From: Agromyces sp. Marseille-P2726
GTDB taxonomy: Bacteria; Actinomycetota; Actinomycetes; Actinomycetales; Microbacteriaceae
Assembly (NCBI RefSeq): GCF_902809835.1
Contig: NZ_CADDWM010000010.1
Span: forward strand, 124,001 to 188,000
Direction of reading: 5' to 3'
Length of the DNA: 64,000 nucleotides
Below, piece by piece: positions 1 through 7,722 of this stretch. Position 1 is the first letter of the stretch, and each line of letters opens with the position of its first letter. The notes beneath the pieces are model-generated. The model saw only the letters and a list, made by a program, of their open reading frames with translations. It was not told the DNA's origin and did not search any database. A program made the translations under genes and the position numbers.

Positions 1-34
1 CCGGGCGTGCTCGAACCGCGGCTGGGAATCGGGT

Positions 35-793
35 CTACACGCGCTCTCGCGGCACGACGCGGTCGGCGAGCTTCGCGAGCGCCCCCTGCGGCGGGGCCTC
101 GTTGTAGCGATTCGCCGGCTCCTGGCCGGTGAGCTCCTGGATGGCCGCCATGATCTCGTCCGTGGCCGCCCGCCGCGCCCGGCCCGACGACGCCGGACCG
201 TGCCGCGAGAGGTCGATGGGCGCACCGAAGCGCACCGTCACCGGCCGCACGCGCGGCAGCTTCGCGCCGACCGGCTGGATCTCCTGCGTGCCGACGAGGC
301 CGACCGGCACGACCGTGGCGCCCGTCTCGAGCGCCAGCCATGCGACGCCGGTGCGCCCACGGTAGAGACGGCCGTCGAGCGACCTCGTGCCCTCGGGGTA
401 GAGGGCGAAGGCGGCGCCCGATTCGAGGATGCGACGGCCCTGGTCGAGCGCCGTCTGGGCCTGCGCGCCCGCGCCCCGCTCGACGCTCACGGCGCCGATG
501 GCGCCGAAGAACGTGCGGGAGAGCCAGCCCGAGATGCCCGTGCCCGTGAAGTAGTGCGACTTGGCCAGGAACTGCACGGGCCGCGGCGATGCGAGCGGGA
601 TCACGATGCTGTCGACGAACGACAGGTGGTTGCTGGCGAAGATGACCGGGCCGTGCTTCGGCACCCGCTCGGCGCCGGTGATCACCGGGCGGTAGACGAG
701 GTGGACGAGCGGTCGCAGGATGCCGCGGACGATGCGGTAGATCGGACCCTGCCGAACGGGTGCTCGCGCCGCGTCGGTTTCGATCTCGCTCAC
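35..793 (-). CDS. plsC: 1-acyl-sn-glycerol-3-phosphate acyltransferase (PlsC family)
   Basis: Membrane-associated acyltransferase expected to acylate lysophosphatidic acid in phospholipid synthesis. The hallmark NHxxxxD motif (NHLSFVD, His56 and Asp61 in the 252-residue form) and the YPEGTRS motif (Glu134) are both present, in the usual order and spacing. Length is normal for a bacterial PlsC. The start is taken as GTG at 793, because a TATCGT -10 box (800-805) lies exactly 6 bases upstream and CGGAGG fills the gap. An ATG at 832 in the same frame would add 13 arginine-rich residues and would overlap the promoter of the divergent gene at 844. The precise acyl substrate cannot be told from sequence. 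Confidence 0.9.
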   Translation of the reverse strand: MSEIETDAARAPVRQGPIYRIVRGILRPLVHLVYRPVITGAERVPKHGPVIFASNHLSFVDSIVIPLASPRPVQFLAKSHYFTGTGISGWLSRTFFGAIGAVSVERGAGAQAQTALDQGRRILESGAAFALYPEGTRSLDGRLYRGRTGVAWLALETGATVVPVGLVGTQEIQPVGAKLPRVRPVTVRFGAPIDLSRHGPASSGRARRAATDEIMAAIQELTGQEPANRYNEAPPQGALAKLADRVVPRERV

Positions 794-805
794 CCTCCGA
801 CGATA
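791..805 (-). promoter_or_regulatory. Leaderless-type promoter of plsC; decides the start
   Basis: On the minus strand TATCGT (800-805) is followed by six bases and GTG (791-793). The divergent gene has its own box TACCAT at 832-837 followed by six bases and ATG at 844. The two promoters are back to back within about 50 bases. Confidence 0.6.
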
Positions 806-843
806 GGCGCGGCGGTATTCCCGGCTCGGCATACCATGGCCGC

Positions 844-1482
844 ATGGACGTGTCGACCGACGGCCAGCTGGTCGAGCTCGCGGAGGCCGGGATCCGCGTG
901 CTCATGGTCACGGGCAGCCGGCGCCCGCCGTCGGCCGGCGCGACCCTGCGCGGACTCGTCGGCGAGGTGTCGGGCGTCCCTGCCGACGACGTGGAACTCG
1001 TGCACGCCTGCGCCGTGTGCGGGGCGCGTCATGGCCGCGTCGCCATCGGCTATCCGCTGACGCCGTCGGGCGCGCCCTGGTACGCCGACGTCGCGGTGTG
1101 CGGCGATGCGGTGCTCGCCGCGGCGACGACGCGGCATCCGCTCGGAGTGGGCATGGAACCCGCGACCCTCGACCCGGGTGTCGTCATCGACGAGGCGGCC
1201 TTCCACGCGAGCGAACGCGATGCGCTCGACGAACTCGATCCGACCCGGCGTCCGCTCGTGCGGGCGGCGCTCTGGGCTCGCAAGACCGCCTTCCTTCGCG
1301 CGGTGGGGCACTCCGACTTCCTCGAGCCGTCTCGACTCGCGTTGACGATCCCGGGTGCCGACGGCGGCGAGGGGCGCATCGCCCGGAGCGCACCCGAGTT
1401 CGATTCGGTGTGGCAGCGGGTTCGGTTCCACGACGTGCCGGTACCGGGCGACCGCGTGGCATCCGTCGCCGTCATCGGTTGA
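844..1482 (+). CDS. 4'-phosphopantetheinyl transferase superfamily protein, degenerate motifs
   Basis: A 212-residue protein that fits the Sfp-like fold by layout. GVGMEP occupies the place of the family motif GVDxE, and WARKTAFLRAVG occupies the place of W-x-x-K-E-A-x-x-K. Both motifs are altered at positions that normally bind metal or act in catalysis (Asp to Gly; Glu to Thr). It may be a divergent carrier-protein phosphopantetheinyl transferase or an inactive relative. The start at 844 is supported by TACCAT (832-837) six bases upstream; the frame stays open upstream to 760 but runs through the plsC promoter. It lies divergent to plsC and upstream of dxr. Confidence 0.55.
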   Translation: MDVSTDGQLVELAEAGIRVLMVTGSRRPPSAGATLRGLVGEVSGVPADDVELVHACAVCGARHGRVAIGYPLTPSGAPWYADVAVCGDAVLAAATTRHPLGVGMEPATLDPGVVIDEAAFHASERDALDELDPTRRPLVRAALWARKTAFLRAVGHSDFLEPSRLALTIPGADGGEGRIARSAPEFDSVWQRVRFHDVPVPGDRVASVAVIG

Positions 1483-1511
1483 GCGACGGCGCAGGCGGGA
1501 GCGACACCCGC

Positions 1512-1551
1512 GCCCCGTGGAGTGGGACCGGTGCCCCGTAGGGTGGGACCG
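1512..1551 (+). repeat. Tandem near-identical 19-base repeat in the dxr promoter
   Basis: Bases 1512-1530 and 1533-1551 match at 17 of 19 positions (both begin GCCCCGT and end GTGGGACCG). The second copy supplies the TAGGGT -10 box (1539-1544) and the first base of the dxr GTG start. The first copy has TGGAGT at the same place, so only one copy carries a good box. Confidence 0.6.
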
Positions 1552-2642
1552 TGCGCAGCGTCATCATCCTCGGTTCCTCGGGTTCGATCGGCACCCAGGC
1601 GCTCGACGTGATCCGAGCCAATCCGCGGCGCTTCGACGTCGTCGGGCTCGCGGTCGGCTCCAATCGCGTGCTGCTGGCGGAGCAGGCGGCGGAGTTCTCG
1701 GTCGAGCACACCGCCGTCGGCATCGACGAGGCGGTGCAACTCGTTCGCGATGCCGACGCCGACGTGGTGCTCAACGGGATCACGGGGTCGGTCGGTCTCG
1801 CGCCGACGCTGGCGGCGCTGCGACGTGGCAGCACCCTCGCGCTCGCGAACAAGGAATCGCTCATCGTGGGCGGCGACCTCGTCACCCGGCTCGCCGCGCC
1901 CGGCCAGATCGTGCCGGTGGACTCGGAGCACTCCGCGATCGCGCAGGCGCTCCGAGCGGGCACCGACGACGAGGTGCGTCGCCTCGTGCTCACCGCATCC
2001 GGGGGTCCCTTCCGCGGTCGCACGCGAGAACAGCTCGCCGGGGTCACGCCGGCCGAGGCGCTCGCGCACCCGACCTGGGACATGGGGCTCGCCGTCACCA
2101 CGAACTCGGCCACGCTCGTCAACAAGGGGCTCGAGGTGATCGAGGCGCACCTGCTCTTCGACGTCGCGTACGACCGCATCGAGGTCGTGGTGCATCCGCA
2201 GTCGATCGTGCACTCGATGGTGGAGTTCGTCGACGGCTCGACGATCGCGCAGGCGTCGCCGCCCGACATGCGGCTGCCGATCTCGCTCGGACTCGACTGG
2301 CCCCACCGCGTCGCGGCCGCCGGAACGCCGCTCGACTGGTCGAAGGCGGCGAGCTGGACGTTCGAACCGCTCGACTCGGTCGCGTTCCCGGCTGTGGCGC
2401 TCGCGAAGCAGGTCGGCCGCGCCGGCGGCGAGTATCCCGCCGTCTTCAATGCGGCGAACGAGGAGGCCGTGGCGGCGTTCCACGAGGGCCGCATCGCGTT
2501 CCTCGACATCGTCGACACCGTGCATGCCGTGGTCGAGTCGCACGAGGCATCCGGCGACGCACTCAGCGTCGAATCGCTCGCCGCCGCCGAGCGCGCCGCC
2601 CGCCGAGCCGCGAACGACCGGATCACGCGCCGCATGGGGTGA
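1551..2642 (+). CDS. dxr: 1-deoxy-D-xylulose-5-phosphate reductoisomerase
   Basis: Cytosolic second enzyme of the MEP isoprenoid pathway; it converts DXP to MEP with NADPH. The N-terminal nucleotide-binding loop GSSGSIGTQ (residues 8-16), NKES (100-103) and the metal-site region VDSEHSAI (123-130, Asp124 and Glu126) are intact. At 363 residues it is slightly short of the usual 380-400 but complete at both ends. The GTG start follows TAGGGT (1539-1544) by six bases, which predicts a leaderless transcript. It is followed by rseP as in other actinobacteria. The next pathway gene here, ispG, is displaced about 19 kb downstream. Confidence 0.97.
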   Translation: MRSVIILGSSGSIGTQALDVIRANPRRFDVVGLAVGSNRVLLAEQAAEFSVEHTAVGIDEAVQLVRDADADVVLNGITGSVGLAPTLAALRRGSTLALANKESLIVGGDLVTRLAAPGQIVPVDSEHSAIAQALRAGTDDEVRRLVLTASGGPFRGRTREQLAGVTPAEALAHPTWDMGLAVTTNSATLVNKGLEVIEAHLLFDVAYDRIEVVVHPQSIVHSMVEFVDGSTIAQASPPDMRLPISLGLDWPHRVAAAGTPLDWSKAASWTFEPLDSVAFPAVALAKQVGRAGGEYPAVFNAANEEAVAAFHEGRIAFLDIVDTVHAVVESHEASGDALSVESLAAAERAARRAANDRITRRMG

Positions 2643-2711
2643 TCACGCAGCGGTTCGCCACGGCGGGACTGCCCACAGCCGACGCAAAGCCACCCGCAGT
2701 ACGCTCGTCGG

Positions 2712-4037
2712 GTGGAATCCGTGCTCGCCTTCGTGATCGGCGTCGTCATCATCGCGATCGGCCTCGCCGTGTCGATCGGCCTGCACGAGATCGGGCACCT
2801 CGTGCCGGCCAAGCTCTTCAAGGTCAAGGTGACGCAGTACATGATCGGCTTCGGGCCGACGATCTGGTCACGGCGCGGCGGCGAGACCGAGTACGGCGTG
2901 AAGGCCATCCCGCTCGGCGGCTACATCTCGATGATCGGCATGTTCCCGCCCGCGAAGGGCGAACGCGCGAAGGCCGACTCGACGGGCTTCTTCCGCGGAC
3001 TCGTCCAGGACGCCCGCGACTCCAGCAGCGAGTCGATCACTCCCGGCGACGAACACCGCGCCTTCTACCGGCTTCCAGTGTGGAAGCGGATCATCGTGAT
3101 GCTCGGCGGCCCGCTGATGAACCTCGTGCTCGCCGTCGTGCTCTTCGGCGTCCTGCTCATGGGCTTCGGCATCGCCCAGCCCTCCACCACGATCGCCTCC
3201 GTCAACGAGTGCGTCTTGCCCGCCACCAGCGAGCGGCAGACGTGCGAGCCGGGCGATCCGGCCGCACCCGGCGCCGAGGCGGGCCTGCGTGCCGGTGACC
3301 GCATCGTCTCCGTCGACGGCACTCCGATCCGGACGTGGGCGGAATCGAGCGCAATCATCCGCGAGCACCCCGATGAGCCGATCGCCATGCTGGTCGAGCG
3401 CGACGGCGCCGAGACCGAGGTGACGGTGACGCCGGCGCTCAGCGAGCGGTTCGCGGTCGACGAGAACGGCGTCGTCGAGACGGATGCCGCGGGCGAACCG
3501 GTCACGGTGAAGGTCGGCTTCGTCGGCATCGCGCCCGCCTCGGAGACGGTCCGGCAACCCGCGACGGCCGTGCTCCCCATGGTCGGCGAGAACGTCGCAG
3601 GGGTGGCCGGGATCATCGTGAACCTGCCCCAGCGCATGGTTGATGTGTGGAACGCCGCGTTCGGTCCCGACGAACGGGATCCGAACGGGCCGCTGTCGGT
3701 GGTCGGCGTCGGGCGGCTCGGCGGCGAGATCGCCAGCATCGACGAGATCCCGCTCGCCTCGAAGGCGGCCGGACTCGTCGGCATTCTGGCATCGCTGAAT
3801 GTCGCGCTCTTCGTCTTCAACCTGATCCCGCTGCTCCCGCTCGACGGCGGTCACATCGCCGGAGCCCTGTGGGAGGCGATCCGCCGCGGATTCGCCAAGC
3901 TCTTCCGACGCCCCGATCCCGGGCCCGTCGATCTCGCGAAGCTCATGCCCATCACGCTGGGCGTGGTCGTGATCCTCGGCAGCATGAGCGCCCTGCTCAT
4001 CTACGCCGACATCGTGAAGCCGGTGACGCTGCTCTGA
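2712..4037 (+). CDS. rseP: Site-2 intramembrane metalloprotease RseP/Rip1 family (M50)
   Basis: Membrane zinc protease that cleaves transmembrane anti-sigma factors or similar substrates. The first membrane helix carries HEIGH (His25, Glu26, His29). A central PDZ-like region (about residues 185-260, with AGLRAGDRIVSVDG) follows, and the C-terminal helix carries LDGGH with Asp378, the third zinc ligand. Length 441 is normal. The GTG start follows TACGCT (2700-2705) by six bases, so it probably has its own leaderless promoter despite being only 70 bases after dxr. The short hairpin at 4039-4056 directly follows the stop. Confidence 0.95.
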   Translation: MESVLAFVIGVVIIAIGLAVSIGLHEIGHLVPAKLFKVKVTQYMIGFGPTIWSRRGGETEYGVKAIPLGGYISMIGMFPPAKGERAKADSTGFFRGLVQDARDSSSESITPGDEHRAFYRLPVWKRIIVMLGGPLMNLVLAVVLFGVLLMGFGIAQPSTTIASVNECVLPATSERQTCEPGDPAAPGAEAGLRAGDRIVSVDGTPIRTWAESSAIIREHPDEPIAMLVERDGAETEVTVTPALSERFAVDENGVVETDAAGEPVTVKVGFVGIAPASETVRQPATAVLPMVGENVAGVAGIIVNLPQRMVDVWNAAFGPDERDPNGPLSVVGVGRLGGEIASIDEIPLASKAAGLVGILASLNVALFVFNLIPLLPLDGGHIAGALWEAIRRGFAKLFRRPDPGPVDLAKLMPITLGVVVILGSMSALLIYADIVKPVTLL

Positions 4038-4038
4038 G

Positions 4039-4056
4039 GTACTCCTGCGGGAGTAC
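4039..4056. promoter_or_regulatory. Candidate response-regulator operator upstream of the kinase gene
   Basis: An inverted repeat with 7-base arms GTACTCC and GGAGTAC around TGCG. It lies just past the rseP stop and about 65 bases upstream of the predicted kinase transcription start. The same core (T-R-CTCC-N4-GGAG-Y-A) recurs at 5961-5978, downstream of the regulator gene. This makes an autoregulatory operator more likely than a plain terminator; no T-tract follows. Confidence 0.5.
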
Positions 4057-4113
4057 GGCGTGAGCGTCCGCCGGACCGATCCGGCACGGATGTCGCGGCG
4101 CTACGATCGGGGA

Positions 4114-5283
4114 ATGCCCGTGCCACCATGGGACGGACGACCCGAATGGGACGGACGACCCGAGCGATTCCGGCTGCCGCCGGCGTTCACGCTCTGGGCT
4201 CCCGTCGTCATCAGCCTCCTCGTGCAGGTGCCCGCGGCCATCGGCATCTCGCTGTGGCTCCGCGTCGGGTGGGCCGCGGGTGCGGCGCACGTGGCGCTCG
4301 CGCTCGCGGGGCCGCTGGCGTTGCTCGCGTCCCGGCGCCATCCCGGCCCGACGGTCGCGTTCGTCTCCGCCACGGCCCTCATGGACGTGCTGTTCACGCC
4401 CGACTTCGGTCCGCCCTACGTCGCGCTCGCGTTCGCCATCGTGCTCGCGGTCGTCCGCGGCGCACTCGTCTGGGCCGTCGTCTCGGTGGTGGTGGCCTGG
4501 GTCGGAGCGATCGCGCTCGGGTCGGTGGTCGGCCTCGATTGGCATCCGTTCCGCATCGCCCTCACGACCGTGCTCCTCGCCGCGTGCTTCGGCGTCGGGG
4601 TGTTCGTGCGAACGCGCCGTGAACGGGTCGCCCAGTACCGGGCCGAGGCGCTTCGCCGCCGTCGAACGGCGGAGGCTCGCGAGCGCGTGCGGATCGCCCG
4701 GGAACTGCACGACGTCATCGGTCACGCCCTGTCGCAGATCAACGTGCAGGCCAGCGTGGGACTCCATCTCATGGACCGTGATCCCGAACAGGCGCGATCA
4801 GCGCTCGGCAGCATCAAGGCGACCTCGAAGACCGCACTCGAGGAGGTGCGCAGCGTGCTCGGGGTCATCCGCAACGAGGGCGATGTGCCGCTCGCGCCGC
4901 AGGCGGAGCTCGCGGAGATGCCGCGCCTCGTCGCGGGTGTTCGCGCGCCGGGATTCGAGGCGGAGCTCGTCGACCGGCTCGGCGGCGCCGTGCCCGGCAG
5001 GCCCGCGCAGTTCGCCGCGTATCGCATCGTGCAGGAGGCGCTCACGAACGTCGTACGCCACGGCGGAGCGACTCGGGCGGTGGTCTCGGTCGAGCGGCTG
5101 GACGAGGAGCTGCTCGTCACGGTCGACGATGACGGGCGCGGGATGTCGGACGCTCCCGAGGGCGGCGGCATCCTCGGGATGCGCGAGCGTGCGGCTCTGC
5201 TCGGAGGGTCCGTCGAGATCGGCCGCTCACCCCACGGCGGCACGCGCGTCACCGCACGTCTTCCCTGGCGGGCGACCGCATGA
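4114..5283 (+). CDS. Sensor histidine kinase, NarL/DesK type (HisKA_3)
   Basis: Membrane sensor of 389 residues. About five hydrophobic segments fill the first 165 residues. The dimerisation/phosphoacceptor helix ARELHDVIGHALSQ follows, with His199, and then a HATPase domain whose DDDGRG and GILGMRER loops are visible near the C-terminus. The start at ATG 4114 is preceded by TACGAT (4102-4107) at six bases. An earlier in-frame start at 4060 would place that box inside the gene. The N-terminus repeats WDGRPE twice (a short tandem DNA duplication). The last four bases overlap the response regulator start (ATGA). The signal sensed is unknown. Confidence 0.9.
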   Translation: MPVPPWDGRPEWDGRPERFRLPPAFTLWAPVVISLLVQVPAAIGISLWLRVGWAAGAAHVALALAGPLALLASRRHPGPTVAFVSATALMDVLFTPDFGPPYVALAFAIVLAVVRGALVWAVVSVVVAWVGAIALGSVVGLDWHPFRIALTTVLLAACFGVGVFVRTRRERVAQYRAEALRRRRTAEARERVRIARELHDVIGHALSQINVQASVGLHLMDRDPEQARSALGSIKATSKTALEEVRSVLGVIRNEGDVPLAPQAELAEMPRLVAGVRAPGFEAELVDRLGGAVPGRPAQFAAYRIVQEALTNVVRHGGATRAVVSVERLDEELLVTVDDDGRGMSDAPEGGGILGMRERAALLGGSVEIGRSPHGGTRVTARLPWRATA

Positions 5284-5945
5284 TTCGCGTCGCCCTCGCC
5301 GACGACCAGCTCCTCGTTCGGGCGGGGTTCCGCGCCCTCCTCGACGCGGAGGACGACGTCGAGGTGGTCGGGGAGGCGTCGACCGGTGAAGCGCTCCTGG
5401 CGCTGCTGCGCCGCACGCCGGTCGACGTCGTGTTGATGGACATCCGGATGCCGGCCGGCGACGGCCTGTGGGCGACGGAGCAGATCGCGGCCGATCCGAA
5501 GCTCGCGGGGGTGCACGTGGTCATCGTCACGACATTCGAGCTCGACGAGTACGTCGCCCGAGCGGTGCGCGCCGGCGCGAGCGGATTCCTCGTGAAGGAC
5601 ACCGAACCGGTCGACCTGATCCGTGCCGTGCGCGCGGTCGCGAACGGCGAGGCGCTCCTTTCGCCGGGCGTCACGAAGCGCCTGCTCGAGCGCATGGCGG
5701 TCGGTCTCCGGGACGCGCCCGACGAGGGGCGGCTCCGGTCCCTCACCGAGCGTGAGCGCGAGGTGCTTCGGCTCGTCGGTCACGGGCTCACCAACGACGA
5801 GATCGCGGCCGAGCTCGTGCTGAGCCCGCTCACGGCGAAGACCCATGTGTCGCGGATCATGACGAAGCTGCAGGCCCGCGATCGGGTGCACCTGGTCGTC
5901 GTGGCCTACGAGTCGGGGCTCGTCGCTCCGGGCTGGCGCGAGTAG
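5280..5945 (+). CDS. Response regulator, NarL/LuxR family
   Basis: Cytoplasmic partner of the kinase immediately upstream, with which it overlaps by four bases. The receiver domain (residues 1-120) has the acidic pair near Asp9-Asp10, phosphoacceptor Asp54 in MDIRMP and the conserved Lys in GFLVKD. A C-terminal LuxR-type helix-turn-helix (about 150-210) shows LTEREREVLRLVGHGLTNDE. Length 221 is typical. The matching palindromes before the kinase gene and before the next gene are its most obvious candidate binding sites. Confidence 0.93.
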   Translation: MIRVALADDQLLVRAGFRALLDAEDDVEVVGEASTGEALLALLRRTPVDVVLMDIRMPAGDGLWATEQIAADPKLAGVHVVIVTTFELDEYVARAVRAGASGFLVKDTEPVDLIRAVRAVANGEALLSPGVTKRLLERMAVGLRDAPDEGRLRSLTEREREVLRLVGHGLTNDEIAAELVLSPLTAKTHVSRIMTKLQARDRVHLVVVAYESGLVAPGWRE

Positions 5946-5960
5946 GCGCCCGAGCGCCGG

Positions 5961-5978
5961 CTGCTCCGACGGGAGCAG
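5961..5978. promoter_or_regulatory. Second copy of the candidate response-regulator operator
   Basis: Inverted repeat CTGCTCC-GACG-GGAGCAG, sharing the core of 4039-4056. It lies between the response regulator stop and the SHOCT gene. A further half-like copy (GCCGACGGGAGCAT) is visible around 6018-6031. Confidence 0.5.
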
Positions 5979-6078
5979 TGCGGGTGTCACCGCCCGGCGG
6001 ATTCGCGGATGCCGCGCCGACGGGAGCATGGTCGCGACGGCTCGATCGGCGGGCCGCACGACCGGAAGGATGCACCTC

Positions 6079-6387
6079 ATGCTCACCTCCCTCACCACCG
6101 CGACGGTCACCCACGCCGGCCCCTGGGCGGCCGGCTACGGATGGCTCTTCTTCCTCATCCCGATCTTCTGGATCCTCGTGATCGCGTTGATCGTCTTCCT
6201 GTTCAGCCGCAACCGGCGCCGGTACTGGGCGCAGTACGGCGCGGAGGGCTACGGTCCGCCGTGGATGCGAGGCCCCGTCGCGAGCGCCGAGGCGACGCTC
6301 TCGGAGCGCTACGCGAAGGGCGACATCGACGAGACCGAGTACCGCGCCCGCCTCGAGGTGCTGCGCGCGAACCGGCCGAACCAGTGA
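6079..6387 (+). CDS. Small membrane protein with C-terminal SHOCT domain
   Basis: A 102-residue protein with one strong membrane segment (GWLFFLIPIFWILVIALIVF), then a basic/aromatic stretch. The C-terminal SHOCT motif reads LSERYAKGDIDETEYRARLE; in other proteins this short domain appears to mediate oligomerisation. The start at 6079 is chosen because GGAAGG (6064-6069) stands nine bases away. Starts at 6070 and 6028 are possible but poorly spaced or unsupported. Its position after the two-component pair and its matching upstream palindrome suggest it is a target of that regulator. Confidence 0.75.
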   Translation: MLTSLTTATVTHAGPWAAGYGWLFFLIPIFWILVIALIVFLFSRNRRRYWAQYGAEGYGPPWMRGPVASAEATLSERYAKGDIDETEYRARLEVLRANRPNQ

Positions 6388-6402
6388 GGCGGGGCCGTGG
6401 CG

Positions 6403-6430
6403 GCGGGCGGGTGCCGCGGCATCCGCCCGC
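6403..6430. terminator. Hairpin between convergent genes, probable bidirectional terminator
   Basis: Thirteen-base arms (6403-6415 and 6418-6430) pair at 12 of 13 positions around a two-base turn, in the gap where the SHOCT gene and the LtrA gene converge. There is no clear T-tract, which is common in high-GC actinobacteria. Confidence 0.5.
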
Positions 6431-6447
6431 TCACCCGGCCAGCTCGC

Positions 6448-7701
6448 TCACTCGGCCAGTGCCCGCTCGAGGGCGGCGGCCTGATGCAGGTGACCGATGG
6501 TCTCGTAGCCCACGATGACGACGACGGGGGCCAGGGCCGTCAGGACGATCCCCACCCCCATGGTGGCGCCTGCAGCCACCGCCCACACCGCGATGGCGAG
6601 CAGGAGGACGCCGCCGGCGAAGAGCAGGATGTGGAACGGGTCGAGCTGCCGGAGCAGGAGCGAGTACAGGGTGAACAGGGTCACCAGGAACACGCCGACC
6701 GGCACCACGACCGTGAGGATCGCCTCGACGGTGTCGATGCGCGCGACGCCTTCGATCTCGAAGGCCGCGACATGCAGCCCCGCCCCGGTCGCCGCCAGCG
6801 AGCCGAAGATGAAGAAGTGCCCATAGCCCCACACGAATCCCCTTCGACGGAACCGCTGCAGCACCTTGCCGGAGGGGAGCGTGAAGTAGACCCACCACAG
6901 CCCGAAGGCGAGCGCGGTGCCGCCGAACGCCACGAGCCCCGCCTCGACGGACCACCCCTGCTCCTCGACCACGGCCGAGATCGCGAGGATGGTGCCGAGC
7001 ACGACCTCGCCCAGGGTGATGATCACGAGAAGGCCGTATCGCTCGGCGATGTGATGAGCGTGCCACGGCGTGCCGCCCACCCTGCGCTCGATCACGTACG
7101 GACCGACGAGCTCGAGCGTTCCGAGGAACACGATGATCCCCAGCATGACGGCCAGCGGGGGGTTGATGAAGATGACGACCACCCAGCCGACCTGGATGAT
7201 GCCGATCACGATCGCGTAGGTGAGGGCGGTCCGTCGGTGCTCGGGATCCTGGCGGGCGATCCGCAGCCAGAGGGCGACGGTCGCGACGCGCATGATCACG
7301 TAGCCGGCGACCATCACCCCGTTGTCGAGGTGGGCGCCCTCGTCGATCGATTCGAACGCGGGCGGGAGACCGAGGGCGAGCACGAGCACGCCGACCATCT
7401 GCACCATCGTCGCGAGACGGAAGAACGTGTCGTCGTTGTCGAACGCCGAGGCCAGCCACGAGTAGTTGATCCACGCGACGCAGATCGCGAGGACGGCGAA
7501 GGAGAAGCCGATCAGCGCCGAGCCCCAGTGCCCGAGTTCGAGCAGGTGCGCGGCCTGGGTGCCGGCCTGGCTGAACGCCACGACGAACGTGAGGTCGTAC
7601 AGCAGTTCGAGCGGGGTCGCGGTACGGTGCGATTCGTTCGGGTCGCGTCCGACCATGCGGCGCAGCCGGTGATCGAGCGGAGGATGCGACGGGGTCGTCA
7701 T
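6448..7701 (-). CDS. Low temperature requirement protein A (LtrA) family membrane protein
   Basis: A 417-residue polytopic protein with about ten to twelve hydrophobic segments. The family signature near the N-terminus is present (RTATPLELLYDLTFVVAFSQ), as is HHIAERYGLLVIITLGE in the middle. LtrA was named for a Listeria gene needed for growth in the cold, but the biochemical function of the family is not established. The start is ATG 7701 (MTTPSHPP); an ATG three codons earlier (7710) cannot be excluded. It runs in the same direction as the downstream thiolase neighbour but is separated from the catabolic operon proper. Confidence 0.88.
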   Translation of the reverse strand: MTTPSHPPLDHRLRRMVGRDPNESHRTATPLELLYDLTFVVAFSQAGTQAAHLLELGHWGSALIGFSFAVLAICVAWINYSWLASAFDNDDTFFRLATMVQMVGVLVLALGLPPAFESIDEGAHLDNGVMVAGYVIMRVATVALWLRIARQDPEHRRTALTYAIVIGIIQVGWVVVIFINPPLAVMLGIIVFLGTLELVGPYVIERRVGGTPWHAHHIAERYGLLVIITLGEVVLGTILAISAVVEEQGWSVEAGLVAFGGTALAFGLWWVYFTLPSGKVLQRFRRRGFVWGYGHFFIFGSLAATGAGLHVAAFEIEGVARIDTVEAILTVVVPVGVFLVTLFTLYSLLLRQLDPFHILLFAGGVLLLAIAVWAVAAGATMGVGIVLTALAPVVVIVGYETIGHLHQAAALERALAE

Positions 7702-7722
7702 GCGCCGCATCCTCCCACGAGC

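Noticed and set aside
760-843. N-terminal extension of the PPTase-like protein from 760
   Set aside because: The extension runs through the plsC start and both promoters and reads as an Arg/Ser-rich shadow; ATG 844 has its own -10 box at the right distance.
1050-2543. A 497-codon minus-strand frame opposite dxr
   Set aside because: Antisense shadow; low-complexity Arg/His/Asp composition and no start signals, while dxr is certain.
4060-4113. Earlier start of the histidine kinase
   Set aside because: It would put the TACGAT box inside the gene and add a basic leader not seen in such kinases.
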